This document shows, piece by piece, positions 6,760 to 14,266 of a stretch of DNA of 30,092 nucleotides; the first letter of the stretch is position 1; the number at the start of each line of letters is the position of its first letter. Source of the stretch: Phycisphaerae bacterium. GTDB lineage: Bacteria > Chloroflexota > Anaerolineae > 4572-78 > J111. The notes under the pieces were generated by a model that saw nothing but the letters and a program-made list of their open reading frames with translations, was not told the origin of the DNA and did not search any database. The DNA is taken from the NCBI GenBank assembly GCA_028285035.1, contig JANQQF010000169.1, positions 1 to 30,092 of the forward strand, in the 5' to 3' direction. The position numbers were made by a program, and so were the translations under genes.

Positions 6760-7029
6760 CTAAAATGGAAACTCACTCTCACCCCCCGGCGGATCAGCCA
6801 CGGCCTGGGTGTCATCACTCTCGATATCCCGCGCCGTCACATTCCCCGCCTGATCAATGCTCACAACGATCTGCCAGCGCTCGAAATTCCGATGGGTGAC
6901 CTCAACCACAGTCTCGGCCAGCCGCTCAGGCTGGTAGTACAACCAGAAATGCAGGGCCGCTTCGACAGGTGTCTTTAGGCCGAGTACTTTGATGATTGGA
7001 GAGCCAGAGGTTTGGCAGTCGTAGCTCAC
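6760..7029 (-). CDS. Hypothetical protein with SSB-like acidic tail
   Basis: The product has 89 residues. The ATG at 7029 overlaps the stop of the preceding gene (ATGA type), so it is coupled. It appears to be a small alpha/beta domain (PVEAALHFWLYYQPERLAE, WQIVVSIDQAGNVTARDI). It ends in an acidic tail finishing GGESEFPF, which resembles the C-terminal tip of single-strand binding protein (DDDIPF type) that docks replication and repair partners. The tail resemblance is seen; the function is inference. It ends only 7 bp from the tRNA-like gene. Confidence 0.6.
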   Translation of the reverse strand: MSYDCQTSGSPIIKVLGLKTPVEAALHFWLYYQPERLAETVVEVTHRNFERWQIVVSIDQAGNVTARDIESDDTQAVADPPGGESEFPF

Positions 7030-7400
7030 CGTTTCACTCCTACAGGGGGTAAAAATTTGAGATACACCCGTGCTTCTAACTGCTTAGGGGGGCGACAAAG
7101 ATATGGTTTACTGGTTTCAACCAGTCGATATCCTTGAGCTTGCATCATTGCCGCGATATCACGGGCGACAAACTCGACAGTTTCAGCCTCGGCCCACACC
7201 CGGAGGTTGACCAGTTCGGTGGCTGGATCGGCTTTTTTAAGATCGTGCTTGTTCCATTGCTTGGCTCTGGAGTCCCAAAAGAAGCTGTTTTTTTGTAGGA
7301 GGTCGTAAAGCGCCTCTTGGTTTTTGGTGGCTGGCACGGGGAGGTTATGACTACGTGCGGTCTCTACCGCGCCCTTGTACTTGGCCGTCATCTTAGGCAT
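7026..7400 (-). CDS. Hypothetical plasmid/phage protein
   Basis: The product has 124 residues, beginning MPKMTAKYKGAVETARSHNLPVP. It contains a segment resembling small cyanobacterial or Chloroflexi plasmid proteins (NQEALYDLLQKNSFFWDSRAKQW), then NLRVWAEAETVEFVARDIAAMMQAQGYRL and a basic end (PPKQLEARVYLKF). The latter part looks like a small alpha/beta domain. Its start overlaps the end of the XRE gene by 8 nt and its stop overlaps the next start, so three genes form one operon (7734 to 6760). No function is recognised. Confidence 0.65.
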   Translation of the reverse strand: MPKMTAKYKGAVETARSHNLPVPATKNQEALYDLLQKNSFFWDSRAKQWNKHDLKKADPATELVNLRVWAEAETVEFVARDIAAMMQAQGYRLVETSKPYLCRPPKQLEARVYLKFLPPVGVKR

Positions 7401-7734
7401 TGTTCACCCCCTCCAGCTCCGCCAGATACCGCCCCAGCACCGCGATGTATTCACGAACGGTGGCGGCGGTGGGGGTGGGGTTGGCAATTAACCGAGCGCC
7501 AGTATCAAGTAAGAGATCGTGGAGATCAACACCAAGCACTCGCCCGACAGCAATTAACTGTTCCGAACCGAGCTGCTGCTTATCGCTATCGTTTTCGACC
7601 CGACTTAGTAATGGCTGAGGCAGGGAGCAATCTTCACCAAGAATCTCACGCGCTCTGTCACCAAGTTGCTCTTGACTGAGGCCGTGAATAAAACGAAGAA
7701 TTTTTATTTTCTTACCAAGTGTAATTTGAGTCAC
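7393..7734 (-). CDS. XRE-family HTH repressor
   Basis: The product has 113 residues from ATG 7734. A helix-turn-helix of the Cro/CI type occupies about residues 5-65: LGKKIKILRFIHGLSQEQLGDRA, then LPQPLLSRVENDSDKQQ and LIAVGRVLGVDLHDLL. The C-terminal 35 residues are a short helical tail (VREYIAVLGRYLAELE). It heads a three-gene minus-strand operon and is divergent from another XRE gene at 7916. The shared 180-bp gap with inverted repeats makes this a candidate two-repressor switch. Confidence 0.85.
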   Translation of the reverse strand: MTQITLGKKIKILRFIHGLSQEQLGDRAREILGEDCSLPQPLLSRVENDSDKQQLGSEQLIAVGRVLGVDLHDLLLDTGARLIANPTPTAATVREYIAVLGRYLAELEGVNNA

Positions 7735-7756
7735 AATAACAAACTCTTAGTTTCTC

Positions 7757-7850
7757 ACAGAAGCACAACAAGCCAAAAAAATATCGCCTCAATAAAATGC
7801 TTCTGTATGCAGAGCGATGTTACCATATGAAACTTAACTTGTCAATATGG
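7757..7850. promoter_or_regulatory. Inverted repeats between divergent XRE genes
   Basis: Two perfect 9-bp arms, ACAGAAGCA (7757-7765) and TGCTTCTGT (7798-7806), are 41 bp apart, four helical turns. A second pair, CCATAT (7823-7828) and ATATGG (7845-7850), lies nearer the plus-strand gene. These are likely operators for one or both repressors. No consensus promoter is clear in this gap. Confidence 0.5.
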
Positions 7851-7915
7851 AATATTCAAAATTTAAGGATAAGGTTATTATAAGAAACACATACGTGACT
7901 AAAGAGGACACGACC

Positions 7916-8263
7916 GTGTCGGAGACCAACGACGCTTTACAAAAAACCATCGCCGAACAGTTGCGAAAAGCGAGGGAAGCGGCCAAATTAGACCAAGCCG
8001 ATGTAGCAGATTGGTTAGGTGTAGCACGCAGCACCTATAGCAATTTGGAGCTTGGCCGCTCTCTGCCAAGTGTAGAGTATCTCAGCATATTGAGTAAAAA
8101 GTACGACCTACCAATCAACTTCTTCCTTAAGCAAGCCGATCCCACAGGCCTAGAGCACGAAGAGGCCGAGCTTGTTTCCATCTTCCGTAACCTACCCGAT
8201 GACCTGGATCGCGCCGCTGTAATGCGCTTTGTCCGGGGTTATGCCACTCAAGTGACCAAATAA
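7916..8263 (+). CDS. XRE-family HTH regulator
   Basis: The product has 115 residues from GTG 7916, preferred over ATG 7847 because AAAGAGGA sits eight bases before it, the same ribosome site context as the large regulator at 8835. The HTH spans about residues 8-65: LRKAREAAKLDQADVADWLGVARSTYSNLELGRSLPSVEYLSILSKKYDLPINFFL. A C-terminal helical part (LEHEEAELVSIFRNLPDDLDRAAVMRFVRGYA) resembles the tail seen in many phage-type XRE repressors. It is divergent from the 7393-7734 repressor and probably forms a regulatory pair with it. Confidence 0.85.
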   Translation: MSETNDALQKTIAEQLRKAREAAKLDQADVADWLGVARSTYSNLELGRSLPSVEYLSILSKKYDLPINFFLKQADPTGLEHEEAELVSIFRNLPDDLDRAAVMRFVRGYATQVTK

Positions 8264-8391
8264 CGCCAAATCGCCCCAAGCAGCACCCCCACCTCTTTTC
8301 CCAAATGCCGTACAGTAATCAAAACAACCCGCCATTGGTGGGTAATTTGGGGTTTAGGTGGCTCTGCCGCGGACTGCCGCTCGCTCATAGG

Positions 8392-8592
8392 CTATCGAGC
8401 CTTACGAGCGATGTTTTTTTCTTCGACCAGTGTAACGACCAGCGCGTACGCCTCACCCGACAGCGACCGCTCGGCATAGGCCAAGGCCTGCGGCAGGTCC
8501 GCAGATTTCGCGACCTGGTTCACATAGATTTTCAGGACGGCGGGCTTGCCGGTGAAGGGATGGGGCAATTTGTCAGGCGCAAGGTCTGACAT
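8392..8592 (-). CDS. Hypothetical 66-residue protein
   Basis: The start at ATG 8592 has a strong GGAGGTG ribosome site six bases upstream, which favours this strand over the overlapping plus-strand frame. The product contains a VLKIYVNQVA strand and a helix LPQALAYAERSLSGEAYALVVTLVEEKNIA. It is compact and soluble-looking, with no known motif. It is a single gene between the regulators, facing the 7916 gene. Confidence 0.55.
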   Translation of the reverse strand: MSDLAPDKLPHPFTGKPAVLKIYVNQVAKSADLPQALAYAERSLSGEAYALVVTLVEEKNIARKAR

Positions 8593-8756
8593 AGGGACAC
8601 CTCCAAATATGAAATTGGCGGCTAGGGGAACGCAAGCCTAACCAGCCTCGTGCGGAAAATTAACTCGGTTACCAGCCGAATTCGGTATATTATATCACAC
8701 TTCACTATGTTCACAACGCGAAAATTTAACAAAAGTTTATAAAACTATATGCCAAA

Positions 8757-8806
8757 CCTTAAAATTTAAGGGTTAAATATTACATACCCTAAAATTATGC
8801 TATACT
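8757..8806 (+). promoter_or_regulatory. Promoter and inverted repeat before the large regulator
   Basis: An extended -10 (TG-C-TATACT, -10 at 8801-8806) lies 28 bp before the start, with a poor -35. A 15-bp inverted repeat CCTTAAA-A-TTTAAGG at 8757-8771 could be an operator, perhaps for autoregulation. The surrounding 8640-8830 region is AT-rich and otherwise shows no gene. Confidence 0.5.
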
Positions 8807-8834
8807 GACTATCAAACAGACCAAAGAGGACGTG

Positions 8835-11492
8835 ATGATTGATCCTGGTAAAATCAATCGCCCCCCCCTGGGCAACGTCCTGACCCGCACGAGATTGGCT
8901 CAAAAAATCGATGGTCTCACCGACCATCGATTAATCATTATTTCCGCCCCTGCCGGGTCAGGCAAAACAACATTATTGGTTGATTGGGGTAACTCCGCCG
9001 AGTTACCCATCTGCTGGCTATCCTGCGACGACCGGCTGACCGAGCTGGCCGAGTTCGCCCGCTACGTGCTGGCCGCGCTAGGCACCCGTTTCCCGGCCCT
9101 AAATGACATCCCCCTCACCCCCGATACCCCCATCAACACCGCCCGCGATATCGTCACCCAGCTCAATCACACCATCGGCCTAAATCAGCCCGTGGTCCTG
9201 ATGATCGACGATTGGAACCAGGTCGATACCAGTCAGGCGGTTAATGAGTTTATGGCTGAGTTTCTGATGCTTACCCATTCGGTCAAGATCGTCTTAGCCA
9301 GTCGCCATCTGGTGCGGCTGCCCAACCTGGCCACCCTGATCGTCAAGGGCTACGTGGCCGAGGGGATCGACTACGAAGAGATGGCCTTCACCGTCGACGA
9401 GGTCAAACAACTTTCCCTCATTCAAAACGGGCTGGCCCTCTCCACCGAGGACGCCGAGCGCATCACCAAAGAAACCGACGGCTGGGCAATGGCCATCGCC
9501 CTCCGCGCCCGGCAACACATTGCCCCGGAAAGTGCGGTCTATGATTATCTCGACCGCGAGATCTTTAGCTACTTTAGCGATGACACCCAAAAGTTTCTCC
9601 TCGAAAGCAGTGTGGTGGCTCCCTTCGATACCCCCATCTGCCACGCCGTGCTCAAGCTGCCCGATTGCGCCCCCTACATCAACGAAATCACCAACGCCAA
9701 CCTCAGCCGCCTCCAGGACGACAACCTGATCAGCTATCCCCCCCTCTTTGACGACTTCCTGACCCACACCATCCGCAGCCAGCAACCCGAACACTACCAC
9801 ACCCTCACCCGCCGCCTGGCCGATTACCAGCGCGAACGGGGTGACTTTAAGGCCGCCTATGCGACCCTGCGCCGCATCGAGGACAACGGTCAGATTATCA
9901 AACTAATCGAATGCGCCGCCGTCCAGATGATCCGCGACGGCGAGCAGGTGACCCTGGGCAATTGGCTCAAGGCGTTGCCGGTGGCCGTGGTTGAGGGGAA
10001 TGCCTGGTTGTTGGCCGTACGGGGGAATATCCAGATCACCGGCATCGAGGCTGATGGCCTGGCCGATCTATCGCGGGCGATGGCGTTGGCCAAGCCCGAG
10101 CAGCTACCCCGCATTTTATTGTGGCGGGCCGTGAGTCATTACAACGCCGGGCGGTATGATGCAGCCTTGACCGATATCGAGGCCATTGATTTGACCCAGG
10201 ATACGGGGTTGTTGGCCGAGACGATTTGGGTAAAGGGAAATTGCGCCCGGCGACAACGACAATTTAAGGAAGCGATTAGCCACTATCAACAGGCTATCGC
10301 GGTTTGTGGTGAAGCCAAACTCACGCATATTATAAAATTAGAATTAGCTTTAGCTTACGAACAAACCAACGACTTGGCCCAGGCTGAACGAGTTTATCTT
10401 GATATTTTGAACTATTGGGAAGCGAGCCAGAATATTCAACAACTCGCCTACACTTGGAATAATACAGGGGTCGTTTATCATCGCCAACACCGCTACATTG
10501 AGGCCATTGAGGCTTTTGATAAATCGATCTACCACGCTTACCAAAGCGGCAACCAACGGGCCGCAATATTAGCAGCGGCTAGTGTGGGCGATCTTTACCG
10601 CGATACTCGCGCCATAGATGAGGCTCGTATTGCCTTTATGAAGGCGGCGGACGGGGCAAAGCGAATCGGTTACGAGTTTATCGAACGCTACGCCACCAAC
10701 GCCCTAGCCAGTCTCGACACCATCACCTTGCCCGAGATCGATAACCTCAACCATATCCGACGGGAAATTCGTAAACGCGCACAACATCTCCCTTATGCCC
10801 CGGCCCAGGTAGATATTCGATCCTTTGGGCGGGTCAATGTCCATATTAACCAGAATCGGGTCGAGTTCAAACAGCGAAGCGCAGTCCACCTCCTTTTCTT
10901 GTTATTACAAAAGGCCCGTGGCTTGACCAAGCCCGAAATCGTGGCTGACCTCTGGCCTCATACCACAATTTCACGCAGCCAATATCACCGCATTGTCCAC
11001 GAGTTACGCGACGCAATGCAGGGCGTGGTATCGTTTGATAGCACAGAGAATCAATGGGGGTTTGACTGGTCGTCAGATTACTATTGGGATGTCGAAACCC
11101 TTCTAGCCATCGAAAGTGAGGCCGATCTTGAACGACTAACTTTCGCCTTGGAACTATGGCAGGGAGACTACCTACCTGACGCGGGCTATGAATGGGTCCG
11201 TGAATTTCGAGATGAGTTAGAGCAACTCTATTTGGATAAAACCGGCCACGTGGCCCACACCTATGAGGCAAATAATGATCGATCACGCGCCACTCGTTGG
11301 GCCAAAGCCCTACTCGATCAAGACCCTTACGATGAAGAAGCTGTCCGTATTCTAATGCGTGCCGCCATTACCAGTGGAAACAATGGGCGAGCCGCCACGA
11401 TTTACCGGCGATGCGCGAGCAAGTTAAAAATAGACCTCGGTATTGAGCCGAGCGAAGAGACAAAGTTAGTCTTACAGACCATCCAAGCCTAG
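8835..11492 (+). CDS. LuxR/MalT-like ATPase transcriptional activator with BTAD domain
   Basis: The product has 885 residues from ATG 8835 (GTG 8832 also possible) behind AAAGAGGA. The order is a STAND-type NTPase with Walker A APAGSGKT (38-45) and Walker B VVLMIDDW (about 120-127), then a helical winged region. A long TPR-like helical array follows (about 330-640; pairs such as WNNTGVVYHRQHRYIEAIEAFDKS). Next is an OmpR-type winged helix (about 655-735, FKQRSAVHLLFLLLQKA, KPEIVADLW, SQYHRIVHELRDAM). A bacterial transcriptional activation domain closes the protein (about 745-885, FALELWQGDYLPDAGYEWV, KIDLGIEPSEETKLVLQ). Such proteins are signal-sensing activators typical of Chloroflexota and Actinobacteria. 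It is monocistronic, with its own promoter and terminator. The target is unknown; the peptide genes downstream are candidates. Confidence 0.92.
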   Translation: MIDPGKINRPPLGNVLTRTRLAQKIDGLTDHRLIIISAPAGSGKTTLLVDWGNSAELPICWLSCDDRLTELAEFARYVLAALGTRFPALNDIPLTPDTPINTARDIVTQLNHTIGLNQPVVLMIDDWNQVDTSQAVNEFMAEFLMLTHSVKIVLASRHLVRLPNLATLIVKGYVAEGIDYEEMAFTVDEVKQLSLIQNGLALSTEDAERITKETDGWAMAIALRARQHIAPESAVYDYLDREIFSYFSDDTQKFLLESSVVAPFDTPICHAVLKLPDCAPYINEITNANLSRLQDDNLISYPPLFDDFLTHTIRSQQPEHYHTLTRRLADYQRERGDFKAAYATLRRIEDNGQIIKLIECAAVQMIRDGEQVTLGNWLKALPVAVVEGNAWLLAVRGNIQITGIEADGLADLSRAMALAKPEQLPRILLWRAVSHYNAGRYDAALTDIEAIDLTQDTGLLAETIWVKGNCARRQRQFKEAISHYQQAIAVCGEAKLTHIIKLELALAYEQTNDLAQAERVYLDILNYWEASQNIQQLAYTWNNTGVVYHRQHRYIEAIEAFDKSIYHAYQSGNQRAAILAAASVGDLYRDTRAIDEARIAFMKAADGAKRIGYEFIERYATNALASLDTITLPEIDNLNHIRREIRKRAQHLPYAPAQVDIRSFGRVNVHINQNRVEFKQRSAVHLLFLLLQKARGLTKPEIVADLWPHTTISRSQYHRIVHELRDAMQGVVSFDSTENQWGFDWSSDYYWDVETLLAIESEADLERLTFALELWQGDYLPDAGYEWVREFRDELEQLYLDKTGHVAHTYEANNDRSRATRWAKALLDQDPYDEEAVRILMRAAITSGNNGRAATIYRRCASKLKIDLGIEPSEETKLVLQTIQA

Positions 11493-11512
11493 GCAACAAC
11501 CTAGGCTTTTTT
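11486..11512 (+). terminator. Intrinsic terminator overlapping the regulator stop
   Basis: An 8-bp stem AGCCTAGG/CCTAGGCT with loop CAACAA is followed by six T. The stem begins within the last codons of the regulator gene. Confidence 0.9.
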
Positions 11513-11610
11513 ATTCCCCCGATTTACACGGTTTGGTGGTTTGGTTTAGGGAACCCCGTTGGGAACCCCTCAGTTGTACACTTAAAAAAAGCTGCAACCG
11601 AGGGGGAACA

Positions 11611-11718
11611 ATGAAAGCAAAATTGAAAATATGGACAGCAAAAGCGCTCTGGTTAACTGGGGCAATCCTCGTATTTATAGCAACAGCCGCCCCTGGTGAT
11701 GGGTGTGGCTCCTGCTAA
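11611..11718 (+). CDS. Tiny membrane-anchored peptide ending in a Cys motif
   Basis: The product has 35 residues from ATG 11611, with GAGGGGGAACA upstream; a longer in-frame start at 11533 is not needed. It has a basic N-terminus (MKAKLKIWTAKA), one hydrophobic segment (LWLTGAILVFIATAA), then PGDGCGSC at the end. The layout recalls short secreted or autoinducer-like precursors, but also simple small membrane proteins. I know no family that matches. It is followed 39 bp later by a terminator and is likely its own transcript. A second mini-gene at 12033 also ends in Gly/Cys residues. Confidence 0.55.
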   Translation: MKAKLKIWTAKALWLTGAILVFIATAAPGDGCGSC

Positions 11719-11756
11719 CGGCATCCTCTTCCAACTCGTGCGGAAGTATGCAAAGT

Positions 11757-11788
11757 CCCTCGGACTTACCACCCGAGGGCGTTTTTAT
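11757..11788 (+). terminator. Intrinsic terminator
   Basis: The stem CCCTCGG/CCGAGGG has a 9-nt loop and is followed by CGTTTTTATTT. It ends the 11611 peptide transcript. Confidence 0.85.
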
Positions 11789-11820
11789 TTAGGGACAAAT
11801 ACGATAAGGAGATTGTGATT

Positions 11821-12012
11821 ATGATGAGGGTTGGATTAAAGCTAACGCCTGGTAAAAGAGGCACAAAATCATTAACTGAGAAGTATGGCGATCAGTTGGT
11901 GGCCGTGCGGTATCGCTATGATAAAGAATCGAACAAACGATACACCACCGTCGAAATCATTGTAAAAGAAGCCGACTGGCATCCTCGATCTAAAAATCAA
12001 TCCCCAAGCTAA
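11821..12012 (+). CDS. Conserved hypothetical plasmid protein
   Basis: About 63 residues; starts at 11815 (GTG), 11821 and 11824 are possible, and AAGGAG at 11806-11811 best fits 11821. The sequence RVGLKLTPGKRGTKSLTEKYG, VAVRYRYDKESNKRYTTVEIIV, EADW belongs to a small basic family often seen on plasmids and integrative elements (from memory). The function is unknown; the many Lys/Arg residues and beta-rich look suggest nucleic-acid binding. It probably forms a transcript with the 16-codon mini-gene that follows 20 bp later. Confidence 0.75.
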   Translation: MMRVGLKLTPGKRGTKSLTEKYGDQLVAVRYRYDKESNKRYTTVEIIVKEADWHPRSKNQSPS

Positions 12013-12032
12013 CTCCCTCCTAGGAGACCCCA

Positions 12033-12083
12033 ATGAAATCAAAACGCAAACCCCAAAAACCCGGCCACGGTGGCTGCTGCTGA
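12033..12083 (+). CDS. Sixteen-residue Gly/Cys-ended peptide
   Basis: The frame MKSKRKPQKPGHGGCC is preceded by TAGGAGACCCCA, a good ribosome site at normal spacing. It is strongly basic at the start and ends in GHGGCC. It is too short for statistical support; the ribosome site and the similar Gly/Cys ending of the 11611 peptide are the only arguments. It could be a metal-binding or RiPP-like peptide, or noise. Confidence 0.35.
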   Translation: MKSKRKPQKPGHGGCC

Positions 12084-12140
12084 TGGCACAGCGGCGGCCT
12101 GAGAGGCTGAGTCACGGCGGGTGTGGGTGTTAATAAAAGA

Positions 12141-12165
12141 AGCCCCGCCAGGGAGAGACGGGGCT
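12141..12165 (-). terminator. Intrinsic terminator for the pentapeptide gene
   Basis: The stem AGCCCCG/CGGGGCT is followed on the minus strand by TCTTTTATTA. It lies 120 bp past the stop of the minus-strand pentapeptide gene. The 12166-12285 stretch between holds no gene. Confidence 0.7.
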
Positions 12166-12285
12166 GTGGGGGGTCAAGTTGGTGGGCATCCGGAAGATTT
12201 CGTCGTCAATCGGCCAACTCGACGGGGGATATTTTAGCACATTTGTTCTGATAATCAAGGGGTACGATGGTCCTAGGGAGTAGGC

Positions 12286-12933
12286 TTAGTCGTCCACCCG
12301 CACCAAGCTGTGGTCGAGGGGATTGAAGCCGCCGGGCCAGCGGGTGGCAGCGTTGTATCCTGCCCCGAACAGGATTGCCCCGCTCAGGTTTGCCCCCCTC
12401 AGGTCTACCCCGAACAGGATTGCCCCCCTCAGGATTGCCCCCCTCAGGTTTGCCTCGCTCAGGTTTGCCTCACGCAAGTCTGCCCCGCTCAGGTCTACCC
12501 TACTCAGGTCTGACTCATGTAGATTGGCAAGCCGTAAATCTGCCTCATTCAGTTTGGCATATCTTAACTTGGCCTGACTTAAATTTACCAAACCCAACTT
12601 CGCCCCAGCTAAATCAACCGTCCGCAAATCCCGCCCGCTCAAGTCAAACCGCGATAACGACCCCCGCCGCCCATCCTCGGCCCAATGTAGGGCGATTTGA
12701 TACTGTCGATCACGCTCCGACAGCGTGTCGAACGCGGGCGCGGTCGGAGCCTCACCTAGCCCTGCCAATTCGCTTTCTAGCGCAACCACCTTCGCCATAA
12801 TATCCTGTATCTCCATCGTCACCGCAGGGTCCACGTTATCGCCCTGCCGAGCGGCACGTTTTTCAAGCTCAAACTTACGCCGTAGGTGGGTGTTGATAAG
12901 GTCGCTTATTTCGTCCTGTCGTGATTGGCTCAT
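12286..12933 (-). CDS. Pentapeptide-repeat protein
   Basis: The product has about 215 residues from ATG 12933. This start is chosen because an upstream terminator hairpin ends in Ts directly before it, and the extra 20 codons upstream would cross that hairpin. The N-terminal third is helical and charged (DEISDLINTHLRRKFELEKRAARQG, a coiled-coil-like stretch). From about residue 95 come A(D/N)LXX repeats (for example ADLREANLSEANLRGAILRG), forming a quadrilateral beta-helix. The end is YNAATRWPGGFNPL, a common cap. Such proteins can mimic DNA or scaffold; no target is shown. A decayed relative of the same cap lies at 28399-28467. Confidence 0.9.
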   Translation of the reverse strand: MSQSRQDEISDLINTHLRRKFELEKRAARQGDNVDPAVTMEIQDIMAKVVALESELAGLGEAPTAPAFDTLSERDRQYQIALHWAEDGRRGSLSRFDLSGRDLRTVDLAGAKLGLVNLSQAKLRYAKLNEADLRLANLHESDLSRVDLSGADLREANLSEANLRGAILRGAILFGVDLRGANLSGAILFGAGYNAATRWPGGFNPLDHSLVRVDD

Positions 12934-12939
12934 AAAAAA

Positions 12940-12965
12940 TGCCCCTGCGTGGTTATACAGGGGTA
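12940..12965 (-). terminator. Intrinsic terminator between 12981 gene and pentapeptide gene
   Basis: The stem CCCCTG/CAGGGG has a 10-nt loop and is followed on the minus strand by ATTTTTT, immediately before the pentapeptide ATG. Its 3' arm (GCAGGGGC) is also the only ribosome-site-like sequence for that gene, so folding could hide it. Confidence 0.7.
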
Positions 12966-12980
12966 TTTTAACTGAATGAA

Positions 12981-13283
12981 TCAGGAGGGGCAAGCGGTAG
13001 CCGACTCCTCCCCACCGTCACCTTGTGACAACAACCCCACCACCGCCGCCAAGGTCCCATCCTGGGACACCTCGGCCCGCAGCGCTTCGCCCTCGCAATC
13101 GAGGCACGTCACCTCCATTGGCCCGTGGGCAGGGCAGACCGGGGTGAATTGTCCGCCATTAAAGAAATCACAAATCGCCTGCGCCGTTGCCATCTCTCGA
13201 CACATACAAACAAAATATTTGTAGCTTGGCCCGGTCATCACGTGATACTCGTTCTCAGCCTGCTTACTCACGATACATATCAT
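12981..13283 (-). CDS. Small Cys-rich protein with zinc-ribbon-like segment
   Basis: The product has about 100 residues starting near 13283-13286 behind GGAGG. A segment MTGPSYKYFVCMCREMATAQAICDFFNGG is followed by a Cys/His cluster CPAHGPMEVTCLDCEG that could bind zinc, then a helical tail. The CPxHGPM motif is shared with the protein at 96-440. A GC-rich hairpin (CCCCGC/GCGGGG, about 13302-13320) lies just upstream of the ribosome site. The function is unknown. Confidence 0.65.
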   Translation of the reverse strand: MICIVSKQAENEYHVMTGPSYKYFVCMCREMATAQAICDFFNGGQFTPVCPAHGPMEVTCLDCEGEALRAEVSQDGTLAAVVGLLSQGDGGEESATACPS

Positions 13284-13328
13284 CATTACCTCCGATCCCC
13301 CGCCGCCGTAGCAGCGGGGCCTCATTGT

Positions 13329-13604
13329 TTAATATTCACTCGGCAACAGAATCGTCGTCGCGCTTCGATCCCATTCCGTGATAATCCAAATTTTTGTTTG
13401 ATCGGGCAGATAGTAGGCGCTGAATATCCGTCCGCCACTGGTTAGCGCGGCATCGTTGGCCGCTTTGTCTTCGTCGCCCAGGTCGCCCCAATCGCCGCAG
13501 TGGTGACGGTCGAGGTATGTTTCGGGCGTGGTGTCGTTGGCGTGGATCGCTTCGTTTGCGCCGATGGTGGTGTAGATGGTGCCAAGGTTGAATTTTGGGG
13601 TCAT
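13329..13604 (-). CDS. Conserved plasmid-related protein
   Basis: The product has about 91 residues. The ATG at 13604 is preferred (GGAG eight bases upstream; ATG 13610 is too close). The sequence NLGTIYTTIGANEAIHAND, then HHCGDWGDLGDEDKAANDAAL, RIFSAYYLPDQTKIWIITEWDRSATTILLPSEY matches a widespread small protein found on plasmids and conjugative elements (recognised from memory; biochemical role unknown). It is the last gene of the Rad52 operon, 11 bp after the Rad52-like stop. Confidence 0.8.
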   Translation of the reverse strand: MTPKFNLGTIYTTIGANEAIHANDTTPETYLDRHHCGDWGDLGDEDKAANDAALTSGGRIFSAYYLPDQTKIWIITEWDRSATTILLPSEY

Positions 13605-13615
13605 TGTCATTTCTC

Positions 13616-14266
13616 CTATACCGCCACAGCCTCACCCCGTAGGGCATCAAGCTGCTGGCGTAATGTTTTGCCGTAGTTGACTAGCTGGTCCTCATTAGCT
13701 CCGTTGAGCTTGCCGAAATCCCACACAAAACCCGCGTCAATCGCTTTGATCTCGCCGACTAACTTGCGGATACGGCGATTGTAGGCGGCGATGAGTTTGC
13801 TTTCGGGCTGGGGTGGGGAGCTAACCACAACCCCACCATTAGGCGATTGATCACCGTACAAGTCGAGGGCGACACCTAACAGGCTGGCGCACTTCTTGAG
13901 CGCATCACTCCCGGCGGCTTTGAGATCATCGCCGAGGCTGATGAGGTTACCATTGCGGTTACGTTTGACATCTGAGGCCCCAAATTGATTTTTGATCAAA
14001 TCACCGTTTGGGGTGTGGACAGTTAGGCAACCTTTAACGATCACTTCTTGCGGGTCGGCTGGGCTGGGGATGATCATTTCATCGGAGATGGTGAAGGACC
14101 AGGACCAGCCAAAGGCCTCGTTTAATTGGCGGGTGACCCAATCGTGTGAGACATAGGACAACATTGTGTTGCCGCGTCCTTTACGCTGCTTGATAGCTTC
14201 ACGTGGGGTGCTTTGGGTGAGGATGTTCATTTGGGCGGTGGTGATGGTGGTGAGTTGGTTTGTCAT
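13616..14266 (-). CDS. Rad52/Rad22-family single-strand annealing protein
   Basis: The product has 216 residues; its ATG shares a base with the upstream stop (TAATG). Residues about 20-135 carry the Rad52-type core: MLSYVSHDWVTRQLNEAFGWSWSF, VKGCLTVHTPNGDLIKNQFGASDV, SLGDDLKAAGSDALKKCASLLGVALDLYG. Phage and plasmid members bind ssDNA and anneal complementary strands. The C-terminal region (PPQPESKLIAAYNRRIRKLVGEIKAI) is helical and probably binds partners. It is co-transcribed with two small upstream genes, one of which has an SSB-like tail. This suggests a self-contained recombination or replication-restart module. Confidence 0.88.
   Translation of the reverse strand: MTNQLTTITTAQMNILTQSTPREAIKQRKGRGNTMLSYVSHDWVTRQLNEAFGWSWSFTISDEMIIPSPADPQEVIVKGCLTVHTPNGDLIKNQFGASDVKRNRNGNLISLGDDLKAAGSDALKKCASLLGVALDLYGDQSPNGGVVVSSPPQPESKLIAAYNRRIRKLVGEIKAIDAGFVWDFGKLNGANEDQLVNYGKTLRQQLDALRGEAVAV

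Noticed and set aside
8305..8589. 94-codon plus-strand frame
   Set aside because: No ribosome site; the opposing 66-codon minus-strand frame has GGAGGTG at good spacing.
8620..8690. Possible c-di-GMP-type riboswitch (GGGGAACGCAAGCC, then CTCGGTTACCAGCCGA)
   Set aside because: Only short fragments resemble the known motif, the core pairings do not form, and the orientation relative to the next gene gives no switch.
9294..9800. 168-codon minus-strand frame
   Set aside because: Antisense to the MalT-like regulator in GC-rich DNA; composition is a shadow of the real frame.
12310..12800. Plus-strand frames full of Pro/Leu/Ser repeats
   Set aside because: They are antisense shadows of the pentapeptide repeats in other frames.
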